A stretch of DNA of 64,000 nt, from NCBI RefSeq assembly GCF_001653235.2, contig NC_035795.1:1550001-1614000 (forward strand). Direction: 5' to 3'. Each line of letters starts with the position of its first letter. The stretch's first letter is position 1. Source of the stretch: Pochonia chlamydosporia 170 (Eukaryota; Ascomycota; Sordariomycetes; Hypocreales; Clavicipitaceae). Under the pieces are notes generated by a model, which saw only the letters and a list, made by a program, of their open reading frames with translations, made no database searches and was not told where the DNA came from. The position numbers and the translations under genes are program-made. This document shows, in pieces, positions 46,551-57,633 of the stretch.

Positions 46551-46835
46551 ATGATAGTTTCCAGATGATGAGTAAACAACTCATATGAAATGGAGTATGT
46601 CAATCGCATTCACGTCAGTGCAACGAAAGTGTTTAAAATGTTTAAACGCATATATCTATTAAACAATTAAAGCTCCAAGAGCAATCTAAAATCTATCCCA
46701 CGCCATTTATCTATGCATTATCCCAAAGGCGGAAAACCGCCCCATTAAAAGCCCATAATGTCGTCAAGCCCCTTGCCTTTCACAAGGAGGCAGGTATTTC
46801 GCTGAAAAGAAGTTTATGAAAGAGTTTGCATGCGT
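46551..46835. other. convergent 3' region after ASK1
   Basis: 285 bp, AT-rich, between ASK1 and the small minus-strand ORF. Short direct repeats (GATGATAGTTTC) sit at the ASK1 stop. Confidence 0.6.
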
Positions 46836-47093
46836 CTAGTTGACGAATCGGAAAGAAGGCAAGATGGCAGTAGGCATCTTGACCTTCTTCTCCTTCTTGT
46901 CCTTCTTGGAGGCGGTTGAGCTGGCGGCCGAAGCGCGACGAGACTCAGCGGGCGTGGAGGCGGCAGATGTGCGGCGCGATCCGAGCATGTCTGCAAAGAC
47001 CTTTTTGGAGGATGCGCGGTCGAAGATGTGAGGAGATGAGACGGGGCCGTAGGCGTTGAGGGCCTGCTGGGCTTGGATGTTGGCGGCGTTCAT
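46836..47093 (-). CDS. small orphan protein, 85 residues
   Basis: A single exon from the ATG at 47093 encodes 85 residues beginning MNAANIQAQQALNAYGPVSS, then FDRASSKKVFADMLGSRR. A Ser/Ala/Arg-rich middle and a Lys block (KKDKKEKKVK) follow, ending AILPSFRFVN. There is no signal peptide or membrane segment. RRTSAAS and RRASAAS are good matches to basophilic kinase (PKA-type) sites. The leader is nearly free of G and very rich in CAA/ACA units, with a TATA box about 170 bp upstream, as in strongly expressed fungal genes. I do not recognise the family. Confidence 0.65.
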   Translation of the reverse strand: MNAANIQAQQALNAYGPVSSPHIFDRASSKKVFADMLGSRRTSAASTPAESRRASAASSTASKKDKKEKKVKMPTAILPSFRFVN

Positions 47094-47226
47094 TTTGGTT
47101 GTTGTTGTGGTGGTTGTTTGTGTGTAAGTGGGATTGGTGGTAATTGTGGAAGCTGACGCTTGAAGTGTTTGTTTGTGTGAAGTGTTTGTTTGTGTGAATT
47201 GTTTGTTTGTTTGTGTGTGAGTGTGA
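47094..47226 (-). promoter_or_regulatory. A/C-rich CAA-repeat leader of the small gene
   Basis: On the minus strand the ~130 bp before the ATG are almost entirely A and C with CAAACAAACA and CAACAACAA runs, an unstructured leader type that favours efficient translation. Confidence 0.6.
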
Positions 47227-47264
47227 GTGATGATGAGAGATTGGATTGAGGAGGATGTCAAAGA

Positions 47265-47272
47265 TACTTATA
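47265..47272 (-). promoter_or_regulatory. TATA box of the small gene
   Basis: TATAAGTA on the minus strand, about 170 bp upstream of the ATG and just ahead of the A/C-rich leader. Confidence 0.5.
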
Positions 47273-48235
47273 CTTGGATGAAGCAAATTATTTCAAGGCG
47301 AGTTGCCAATTGATGGCTACAACAGCCGTGTAAGTCGTCGGACGAGGTGCGTTTGTCAACGGCAGACTTGGCCTTGGATGCTTCGCCGAGTGGGGCAGCG
47401 GGACCAGGGAGTGTCAGTGTCGTCAAGGCGTGCGTGTAACTTGACTGCACCTGCAGCAGGGACGGATCCACCCGGCCAGAGTCATCGCTGTGGCTAGTCC
47501 AGTCCAGTCTAGCCTTGAGTGCTGCCGCAAATTTCTCAGCCTGCATTTCCACGCCTCACAGTCACTGCACACGCAGATGACAAAGCTGATTCGCTGGCCG
47601 TTGACTCACGTACGGTTGCTGCACCCGTTTTCTCTGGCCCTGCGTCACCGGCTGCGTCCTCCCAGCCAATAGCGCGAGGGGGTTGCGTTGCACAAAACGA
47701 CTGTCGCTCACGTAACTCTTGACATCCACGTAGGGCGGTGCATCATCCCTGGTTTTTTCATGGCGTGTCTTTATTCTGGTTCGTTCCATCGATGCAGGAA
47801 AAGCTTAGCGATCGGGTGGCCGGGTTGAGCCAGCCTTGCGGTTCACCTCTGGGAGTCATGGTACGTGGCTGGCGTTATGCGGCTGCGGTTGAGACGTTAT
47901 GGCAATTACATTTGCAATTACAGGATTGTGAGGTTGATTTGTGATGGTTCTTACAAACGTTTCTACTTGGCATGTATGACTGATTCTTCGACAATGAGCT
48001 GTTATGGTCGGATCAATTGATCCTGCATCAATTGACCCGTCAAATTTTCACGCACGACATGGACTGCAATTGAATAGCTTCCTGTCGAACAAAAAAATCC
48101 TGTTTCTCGGCGGAAACAACCAGGGAATTACACTCAAGCCGCATACAGCCGCTCAAGCATCGTGACACACTATCCAGAAAAAACTTCATTTTTCTCGTAA
48201 CCAGGTCAGACGACTGGCAGGGGCAGGTCAAGATT

Positions 48236-48264
48236 GGATGGATGGATGGATGGATGGATGGATG
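48236..48264 (+). repeat. GGAT microsatellite (about 7 units)
   Basis: Perfect tandem GGAT units over 28 bp. Confidence 0.95.
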
Positions 48265-48880
48265 CACGGCAATGGCGCTGGTGCGACTCGATCGATCCAA
48301 CTGCAAGGGACAGGTAGGGCAGTACATGCACAAGGGAAAAGTCTGCTCCCACGTGTTGCTGTCCATTGCTACAGGAATCAAGGTTGGAAAGACTATTTTT
48401 GATCAATTTGATGTTTGTTCTGCCGTCTCGGCCATTTTTTAGTCATTTGTTCCACTGTGTCGGCTGGTCGGTGCCTGACTGGTTGTGCTTTGGCGCTTAA
48501 GGGGCGCAGAGGAATTTTTCAGTGGAGCCACCAGCACTCTTCTTGTGCAGCAACAGAGTGAAGGCGTCGCCAACCGAAGCCAGCCGCTGGCATGTAAAGG
48601 TTCAACACTCCCCCAGCCTTGTCGTGTTGCCGTCGTGGGCTCAAACCGTTGCGTTACAGTGGGTATTACGGCTGTTGGCGCCTGGAAAACTCTGTTTTAA
48701 GGCGGTCGAGAGTGTCGAGTCCATTCATGTTCTTGTTGTTTCTTGGCCTGTTGGTCTGTTGGTCTCGGGGCAAAGTGGGTCTTGGGCCGGACTGCTCCGG
48801 GGCGTTGCACGGCGGTGGGACTGCGCCACTCCGTGAAGTTGGTAAACGGGATGGGTACCCGGTGTAATTAAAGGCTTTGC

Positions 48881-48899
48881 TTTTTTTTTTTTTTTTTTT
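48881..48899 (+). repeat. T19 homopolymer
   Basis: Nineteen consecutive T, not inside any supported gene. Confidence 0.95.
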
Positions 48900-51800
48900 C
48901 CTGTTGTTTTTCTTCTATTTGGAAGAAAGGATGCAGTTATTTGGTTGGGAGGTGATTGACAGAGCGGTGTTGCTACTCGGCAAATACTCCTCACCCCCAA
49001 AATGCATCACCAAAACACCATCATTCGACTGCATAGATCATATCGTCCTTCAAATCAAGCTTCCAACGCGGCAAGTGGATCTTCACTCCCAGCATCGAAT
49101 TCCACTCCTAGACCCACGCTCAACCACACCAACCCACAGACCCATGGCGTGGACCTTGAACTGGCGATCCAACACGATGGACAGACTTTTCCATGCAACA
49201 CTAGCAAAACCTGTCAAACAGGCGCAGGTAACACAGCAACAGGCACCAATCGATCCATCACAAGACCTCTACGTCCTAACACAAGTCCACTCTTGGCTCC
49301 CGGCCCTTCAGCTGTATTCCGTACCACATTTTGTAAAATGTCACTTTGTACGTAATCTGTTCCGCTCTTTGCTATTGTGACATCTTACCATCGATACACG
49401 TCCAATGGTTGTGACCTCGTGGACGGCTTCATTTCTGCGAGGAACATCACACGATTGGGTGGCGAGACTGTCGCTGGATGGAATGCGATTGGAATGCCTT
49501 GGATATCCGGTGATTATGTGTAAAATATTGCTAGCATACTGTACATGGATTCTGGGCAGTGTATACAGTATCAACCAGTACGACGATAGCCATGGTGTGA
49601 TCTAGGGGCAGAGTATCGGTCAAGCACTCGAGGGATTGCAAGTCCTGCCTTCGATTCCTGCATTCTTTGTCGCGCAAGTACTCTTGAAATCTCCTGATGC
49701 TCAAGGCAGCAATTAATACATCAGGGCGTAGTCGTAGAAGTCGCTGCCAGCAACCAAGGCAGCCGTGTGATACACGTCAATTTCACCTCTCACATCAGAG
49801 GAAAACATCAGCGTAGCTTCGCCATCGAGCTACCTGCGCCTTGCGCACAAAACACAAGGCAACAGGCATATAGGTGACCCTCCTTCGGATACCCCCGAAG
49901 CCAGGTCTTGCTGCTACACACAACTGCCGCCGCTTGATCAACTCGGGCAGGCCATAACTGCGAAACTACCAGACAGTATGCATCCTGTAGCCTCACTATC
50001 TGCCTGCCTAGTTGGGCATACGTCAGCATCTTGTCCAGGCACCAAGATGGCAGGGACATAGTAGCTCAGCCCTATGGCTGTCTGACGCGCCTTGTTGAAA
50101 CCTCGGGAACATCAACCGGTGCTCAATTGCAAGATAACCGCCGCTGACATCTGTCGTCATGAGCTTTTGATGTCATTACAGAATTCAGAGTATGAATTCG
50201 GGTTCGTTGTGGCTGATGATCACGGATTCACGGGTGGCCCCGGGCGAGGTACCCGGCGTGGAGTTTGTCAGCATAACTGTGACGACATTCGTGGCGTGTA
50301 TTGTAATTGGGCTGTGTTCATGGGGTTGATTTACAATACGATGACCTACAGTCATATTTTTTTGAGCTTTTCGTGCTTGGAAGGACTCTCTTGTTTCTGT
50401 TGCAGATGGGGCTGAAGGACATACCGAACAATAGAGCACTTCTGTGTATGGAGGAACGGAAACAGTCTGTAACTGACACAGTAAACATGTTATGCTACTT
50501 TAAAATAACACTTCCTGTATTCAGAATGCACTGACGAAATATAGCAAAACACTACATCAAAAACGGTTCAGGTACCATCACTTATAACCTCAACCTGGTG
50601 ACAAACCCCAGCAACTTCACAGTGGTGACCTTGGATAAGAGTAGATACGCCCGTCGTTGTAGTGCCAACCCGATACAATGGATATACACCCAAATTGCAG
50701 TAATACCGAGTAAAAGACACAACAGCCGCAGTTTAGTAGTCGGGCTTACAACACGAATGCCGTTAGAGGTTCATGTATCCAGACCTTCGTTGAAGTATGC
50801 ATCAACTCCTTCATAGGTACAACTCTGTTCGTCTATCCACACGAAACGAGGTTCTCAAATTCGGCCCCCCGACTTCAGCCAATTTGGATTGCTAAGCTTC
50901 TCATCACTCGCCCGTGTTTTTTGTGTTTCTTTTTAGGTTCTGAGCCGTCCCTCTCCGCCAGCGTATTAAGGACTTAAGCCTAGAGCACGCTCAAGTCTCA
51001 AATACATCGGAAGGCTACCAATTAGTCTTATTATCGACGCCGACACGTATGATATATGACGAAGGCATGGTGTGGCCAGCTTCTTAAGACAGATTTAAGT
51101 CTAATATTTCTACAAATTCAACGCCTAGAGATGCCGTTCTATAATGTGACACACCAGTCCAACTAATGCAATATATGCTTGCCACTTGAAGGCTTGCATC
51201 ATACTAGCATTCCATGTCTATAAATTAAACAAGCTCCAGCGAGACAGCACACCCCGTCTTGTTGCGATATCACTGCTGCTATATACATTGGTAGAATTCT
51301 TTGGGGGCTTTCCCACTGGCTAATGCAGCATGGAGACCAAGTTTGCTCGGTGCCTTTGGGCATTGTTGGGTTGATAGAACATGGGACCAAATTTGTCTAC
51401 CTCTTCTTCCTGCTTACTCTGCAAGCTCCGAGTCAGATTAATGAGATACTTTGTCAATTTCCAGGATAGAAGAATTCTCTGAATACTTAGGTAGCATATT
51501 GGCTGGATATGTATGCCTAACGCTTACATCAGAGACATTTCAGTGTGGTCAAAACCGCGTAGCCTTGCCTGCACGGCCCAGGTGGAATATTTACGGCAGG
51601 ACGGTCATTTTACTCCAAGTTGTATACAGGCGGCAATTTAGTCCCGGACATATCGACTTGCAATACACTAGTGTGCCCGAGGAAGGGTTTGGCCGGTACT
51701 GGCCAGTTTGCAGAGCAGCAAGAGATCATCATTGTCCGTGCCTGAGACTTACGGGACAACTTTGAGTACCCTTCAGCCTCAATTCACCCTCAGTTACCTC

Positions 51801-53138
51801 AGATAAATACATTATACCAGATTATATCCTGCTATTCCCGAGTTTGCACAGGTACCTCAGTACGGCCCTCTTCATCTCCCGCGATGGGCTGATCTACGTC
51901 CCTATATCCAATCGGTCTACTTCCATTGCGCCCGTGTCGTCAATTCAAAATCCATGCAGGAATTTCTCCAACTTTATAAAAACATGCGCCATGGCCGTAG
52001 GGAATGCTCCGGAGTCGTGGCGTTATGAATCATCTGCTTGGTGTGTGGAGGGCCAACACATGCATTCCCTCCACAAAACCCTGGGAACATCCGCCCCGGA
52101 CCCTCACGTAAATGGAAACTTCGATACTTGTATCATGAGAATCTAAAGTGGCAATCCATTTACCAATGAGATGAGCTCTTGCTGGCTCGACCCCTGGAAA
52201 GGCATGGCTGGGTCTTCGCAAACTTGAGAGTCGTTGACACCCCATGCCGCCATACCCCCCTCGACATATTCCATCCAGATGGAATTCAGTAGTTCAAACC
52301 AATGAAGCCTATACCACTGTTTTGTTGTAATAAGAAAGCTATGTTCGTCATGGTTGGAGTCATCCAAGTTTGTTAACTGAGATGCCCGTGTCCCAAGGCT
52401 GACGTCATTCTGACGATGATTGTGTAAAACGCAATGGAAGACATACAAAGTTAAGAATGTTATTATTGCTAGGATGAGCTGATTAAATTGACAATTTGTT
52501 ACAATGATGTTGATAGCTTATTTGATTGCAGTCCCGCGGTTTGCTAGTCTGGATACTAAAACGACTGTATCATCTTGCATGTCTGGTGCATTCTACAAGG
52601 ACAGCAACCAGAAAATTTGGTGTACATTGCTCCCTCCCGCCGTGTAGTCATACGAAAAGATTTCACGTCCCTTCTCTCCGGAGTTTCGGCTCACTTCTGA
52701 GGTCAAACATCAGTGATATCTTGTTGGCAACAGGATAAGTGGTGAATTAGTTGCGTGGAGCAGGACGGTTCTAGCATTTTGATGGCGGAAGTGAACTCCG
52801 ATGTAATTGGCGTTCTCTTTACCAGCCAAAGCTCGTTACGACAGCAATTCAAAGGATCTCGATTTCCCCGGAGCTTTTTGTGCTGTGCCAGTACCACCGA
52901 AATGAGCTCGAGGTGGACCAAGTACCCATATTAAGCCGCTTTAGCTTGGCTAGGAGCTTAATGAAACAATGTAGTGATAGACGACGTCAGTGGCCAAGTT
53001 GGGGTTGATCTCGGGCTATTTGCTCCGGCGTTAGCATTTGCGTGAGAATAACCCCTTGCCACTAGCAGTGGCTGATAAGTAGCTCTGGGATACTGCAAAG
53101 TCAATCGGAGCTTGACGAGCATCTTACGATTCAAATGG

Positions 53139-53146
53139 TATAAATA
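53139..53146 (+). promoter_or_regulatory. TATA box of the 109-residue ORF
   Basis: TATAAATA, 112 bp upstream of the ATG at 53258, followed by an A/C-rich leader containing CAAAACATACAAC. Confidence 0.6.
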
Positions 53147-53257
53147 ACAGCAGCTGCAGACACAAACATCTGCTCTGAACACCCACTGTCAAAACATACA
53201 ACTAGGCATATCGAATTGTCGAACTATATCACCATTCTACTCTTTTCTCAAATAAAC

Positions 53258-53587
53258 ATGACTCTCAAAACGAAACCATTTACAAAAGACGGAGCTGTTA
53301 CACCCAGCGAAGTCAGACTACAAACGCCACTCTTTGCACACGAATGCTTCGCTTCACATCCCACCGCGGACGACCGCGTTGACCGCGAGCTCGACGATTA
53401 TGAGCCCTTTTCTCCGCCACAAGAATGTCTCGACCGGGTATTCTCTGATTTGAGCAAACGATTGCTAGAAGAAGATCCTTTGGAAGGACGACGCGTTAGT
53501 GTATCACAGTCGCCAAGTCTATCGCCGCCGAAGGGGGGAAGAAAACCGCAACAGGGGGATGCAACAAGTCCCGGAAACAAGATTTAA
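53258..53587 (+). CDS. small orphan protein, 109 residues
   Basis: An intronless ORF of 109 residues starts at 53258 (MTLKTKPFTKDGAVTPSEVR). It is acidic in the middle (DDRVDRELDDYEPFSPPQE), has a short helix (CLDRVFSDLSKRLLEEDP) and a Ser/Pro/Lys tail with SPSLSPPK. There is no signal peptide or membrane segment. Support comes from a consensus TATA box and an A/C-rich leader ahead of the ATG, which chance ORFs rarely have. I do not recognise it; it sits alone in a gene-poor region next to a bZIP gene on the other strand. Confidence 0.55.
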   Translation: MTLKTKPFTKDGAVTPSEVRLQTPLFAHECFASHPTADDRVDRELDDYEPFSPPQECLDRVFSDLSKRLLEEDPLEGRRVSVSQSPSLSPPKGGRKPQQGDATSPGNKI

Positions 53588-54040
53588 AAGCGGAGGATAT
53601 TGTAAACTTTTTTCTTTTTTCTTTTATGGCGTTTGGAACATGGTTATTTGGTATCCGCTAGATGTACTTTTTGCCTGGGTGTCCTTTGGCGCCTCAATGT
53701 GGGATGTGGCCGATACGACGGACATGTGAACACATTTGGCTCCGTCGTTGGGCCATTAGTATTCACTAGCATACGGAACTGATAAGTCAGTTATGCAAGT
53801 ACCAGTTAATTGAAGACTTGTTATCCGCAACTATTGTTAAGGATCATTGATGTAGCCTTTTTTAATTCAAAGTCATTTGCCATGGCAGACTGTGAGGCAT
53901 TGTGACAAGCTCTCTAAACACAAATTCTGACATACTTTCTAATGGACACACCTGTCTCCAGTACCCAATCTAAGAGCCGGACTACTTAACAAATAGAATA
54001 TGACGAGACAGTCTTATTGCCAAGATCCCAGTTAGTTGCC
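53588..54040. other. convergent 3' region
   Basis: 453 bp, AT-rich, between the small ORF and the bZIP gene. No feature supported. Confidence 0.55.
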
Positions 54041-54934
54041 TCAGACACCTTCCCAACTTAATCCCAAGCCAACGTGCTCCAGCTCATCCGGAGAGAGAAA
54101 ATCACCACCTGGCTGCCCATTACAGTGTCCCTGACATGTGGGTGCATGCCACGACGCCGGCTGCTGCTGTACATCAACATCGTCAGAGCCTCGATGGTGT
54201 TGCGAGGTCTGTGACGCCGTACTGCCACTGTCTACGCCAAAACTCAACATGTCATTGGTCCATGATTCTGAGGCTATCCATCCCGGCTGCCTTTCCACTG
54301 CTATGGGATCCATGTGGTTGCCTTGCCGTGGCGCTTCGGGCTCTGCCGAGTGTTCCGTGGGAAGCGCATAGTCCAAGGCGCGACAGGCACAAGCTCCAGG
54401 CGAGTGTAGTTCCGTATGCAGCTGTGAGTGCGACTGCGATGGAATCTGTATACCAAGCCACTCAGCGGGAGGAGACTGAAGCGCCTGTGTTGGATCTGGT
54501 TCTTGTTCCACGGGTACATACCTGTAAGCCGGTGCCGGCTCAGTGGCAGCGAGTTGCTGAAGGCGAGCGACTTCCTCGGCGAGAGCCTGGTTTCGAAGGT
54601 GTAGCTCTTCTAGAATCCTGGTATCAAAGCCGCTAGACTCGGCAGCCATGGTAACTCGCAGTTGGTGGATTTCGCGCTCAAGTCGAGATATATGGTCACG
54701 AGTTCTTGCCCTCGTGGCTCTCTGAGAGAGGCGATCCTGGGCTCGTTTTCTATCCAACTGAGCTGGCGTCAAGGTAGATACTGACCGAGGAACTGTAATA
54801 GTCAGTTAGTGTCAATTTGGCGTTTCCCTTACTATCTCATGAATATTGGTAAGGATTCCTCTCATCATGTACTCACCTCTTGGCCGGGCAGCTCTACCTC
54901 GGAGATCATAATTTGCTGAAGGAGGAGACGGCAT
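54041..54934 (-). CDS. bZIP transcription factor
   Basis: Two exons (54877-54934, 54041-54792) with an 84-bp GTGAGT...CAG intron give 269 residues. The basic region starts at residue 34 (RKRAQDRLSQRATRARTR) and is followed by a leucine-zipper-like coiled coil (ISRLEREIHQL, then LHLRNQALAEEVARLQQL) to about residue 95. The usually invariant Asn of the basic region (NxxAQR) is Asp here, as in a known fungal subgroup with an LDRKAQR-type signature. The rest is Gln/Pro/Ser-rich with several Cys and His near the middle (GACACRAL) and end (CQGHCNGQ). Such factors often regulate stress responses or nearby accessory genes; no target is visible beyond proximity to the MFS pump 2.7 kb away. Confidence 0.85.
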
Positions 54935-57633
54935 TGCAAATGTGGCCCTTCAATTAGGGCCAAGTACTGAAAACCAAATACGCCCAACGGCGCGCCATGC
55001 AATAATAATATAAGAATGCGAAAGACAAGAAACAGGTGGTGGCCGCAAAATCGTCCATGTCTGCTTCACATGGACACCGTTGTTGCCAACCCACCCGACG
55101 GTCTTATATATATTCCTATATGGGGGATGCAGAAAAGGGTGTTTTTTGCCAACGTCTATGGGAGAGAGCTTGTTATTTGATGCTGTCGAGAGCTATCTAT
55201 CTTTGCTTGCTTTGCTTGGATATGTTGAAGCGATCCCGGCCGCCATCCACCAGAGCTCGCACGGCCAACCACAACAAATCAATGCAGACAACCGGCCACA
55301 GAATCCGGTGCAGTGAAATGCATTTCAGACGAGCCAGGGTGGTATTCAATTGTAGGTGTGGGCAACGGAGTTAAGACCGACTCATCATTCGCCACGATGC
55401 GTTTGTGGCACCCCCAAGACCGATATCTTTTGTCTGAGTGCATTGAGACACATTTACGTCGGCTGAATCTGGTCGGGAATTATCGATAGATGACAAGAAA
55501 CCGGGCTGTTGCGTTCATGGCATTTATTTCGCGAGCTGATCGTAATTGGGCGTCGATATTTCACATGCCATTTTCTACGCCCGTTATTAGATGGATAGAG
55601 TTTCGACGCACGCTCTCTCAAATGATATTGTAGAGATGCAGTACTCCGTCACCTATCTTTGCCATCCTAAATCGTAAATGAAGGGCTAAATATGCATTCA
55701 GAACAGTAAAGCGACGTGCTGTACTCCATCTGTAGTGTAAACCATCAACGCAACGCACCCCATGCATCAAGCAGCCACGGAGTCCGCGGCGGGAATTCCA
55801 GGGGCTGAACTCGCAAAGGGCGAAATTACAGTATACAAAGGTTCTCTTTGTTTGCTGTATCAAGATGCCGGCACGACGGCATTTTGGTAACGCCAATACT
55901 GTATGTCTGGTGGACGCTCATCACTCCAACTCGGCTTCTGTATAAGCGAGATTTTGTTACCGGCAATTCCGAAACTAGAAAGCATGCTTGTAAAATGGTA
56001 GGCTAATTTGTGACTCAAATCATGCATTCCCTAGTTGCGTGGGCAGTTTTCTTCGCGTGTTCGGGTGCGTCTTTCCCGTTTCTGAGGATTGTTTTATTTT
56101 TTCTTTTCCTTTCTTTTCAGGCTCATGTTTAACCCGCGGCATACCGACTCGCTCTCACATTTGATTCCCTCTAGTATTTCAGTACATGTACTGCCAAGGC
56201 GTCATTTGTAGGCTAAATGCTGACCAAGCGTGGTATATTGGCCATAAAATGCTGTCGTTATACCTCATCAACACCATGTCCTTCCTATGATATATAAGGC
56301 TCCTCTTTCCAAACTCTCTTTAATTGCTGAAGAAACAGCGGCAGCAATCTCGATCCATCCAGATTATCTTCTCGATCGAGCCAATGAGGGATACATATAG
56401 CACCCCTCTTGCACTGCCTTGAAGGCGCACGGCTTATGAGTTTACGAGCCGGGCTATATCAACCCCGATCAACCAACGGATGGACTTTCTGAATGGTTAC
56501 CAAAACATGCAAACAAACGGACCATCTCCGAAACACCTCTCCCAGCTGAACGACCCTCGGTGATGCCGAGAGCTGGGCCTGTGGCGTGGACGCCTGCAGG
56601 ATCAACCAACCGCCTGCAGACTTCGCCCGCCATCTCCTAAACGGCCACGCGAGATGCATGGAAAACCAGTGAAACGACGCCGCAGCTCAAGTCACGCCTA
56701 TCATCATCCTCATCGTCACTGGTCGCACCAGAAACCACGTTGTCTCGTCGGCGTTCGTTGGGTACCACCCAACAATGCCGTATAAACCTTGCTAGCTGCA
56801 CGAGATCACCCATGGAAGTCGTGATAACGCTCATCGAGATCTTGCTAACCCCTCGATATCCTTTATGTACCGTGAGTTGCCACGCTTCCTGAGTATTCTG
56901 CGCAGCTACTACGCATTAGAGGCTTGCTGGTTTGGCACTTCAGATCCACCAGGTTGGGCGTTCACTGCACCATTCAGCTAGCTTGATAGTGAGGCTTTTG
57001 TTCCAAGCTGTTCCAGGAGATGTTCTAGAAGCTCTGCATGACCCTGAATCATCTAGTTAGCGGGAATTTCAGATCTTGGCTGTGCGTAATGCCGAGTCAA
57101 CAGCCTGTGCCGTCCTGTTGTTGATGAACTCTGATAAAATAGTGTCAACTTTGACTTCTCTGGCACCTAACTCCTCATTCTCTGTCGCATTCTCTACCCA
57201 AAATAGTTTGGTTCTGTAGCACAATTGGGTTCTGTTGATAGTTTTTGGTGGGAATGCACTGTGTGGCTGGCTGTTTATGCATCTTGAGGCTCCCTTCTGG
57301 TGCTTCTTGACCAAGCATATTGCCGAACACAAGATGCCATACGAATCCTACAGATACTCCTTGACACAGACAAATGATCAACAGGTTCTACGAATTGGAA
57401 CCAATAAGATTGCATTCACTTAACATTGTGTTCGCCTCTGAGAGACCGAAGCTACGGGATTGTACCAATGGGACCAGACTAAAACATCATCGCATACTCA
57501 TGCAATGTGTTTACGAAGCAGGCGCGATCATCTCTTGTTAAATCTCGAATTACGTCGTTGTTCGTACAAGACTACATAATAGAATAATATAAAAGTTGCA
57601 TTGCTATTTAAGATCTAGCATTACATACTAGTA
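54935..57633. other. 2.7-kb stretch without a supported gene
   Basis: Between the bZIP start and the MFS stop. ORFs are short, in conflicting frames and featureless. No tRNA or transposon motif was recognised. Confidence 0.5.

Larger units (their letters stand above)
47273..53257. other. 6-kb gene-poor stretch
   Basis: No ORF here has a family signature or a convincing splice structure. It contains a GGAT microsatellite (48236-48264), a T19 homopolymer (48881-48899), a CCAAT box near 47668 and scattered AT-rich segments from about 50880 to 52500. Nothing resembling an intact transposase or reverse transcriptase was seen; eroded mobile DNA is possible. Confidence 0.5.

Noticed and set aside
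49002..49380. Overlapping 117- and 167-residue ORFs after the T19 run
   Set aside because: Two frames open at once, low-complexity Thr/Pro/Asn content and no recognisable domain.
49590..49675. tRNA-like segment with CTTCGATTCC
   Set aside because: B box is imperfect and neither T stem nor acceptor stem pairs, so no tRNA fold is supported.
52143..52448. Minus-strand 101-residue ORF
   Set aside because: Some plausible aromatic content but no recognised family, no promoter signal and no adjoining exons.
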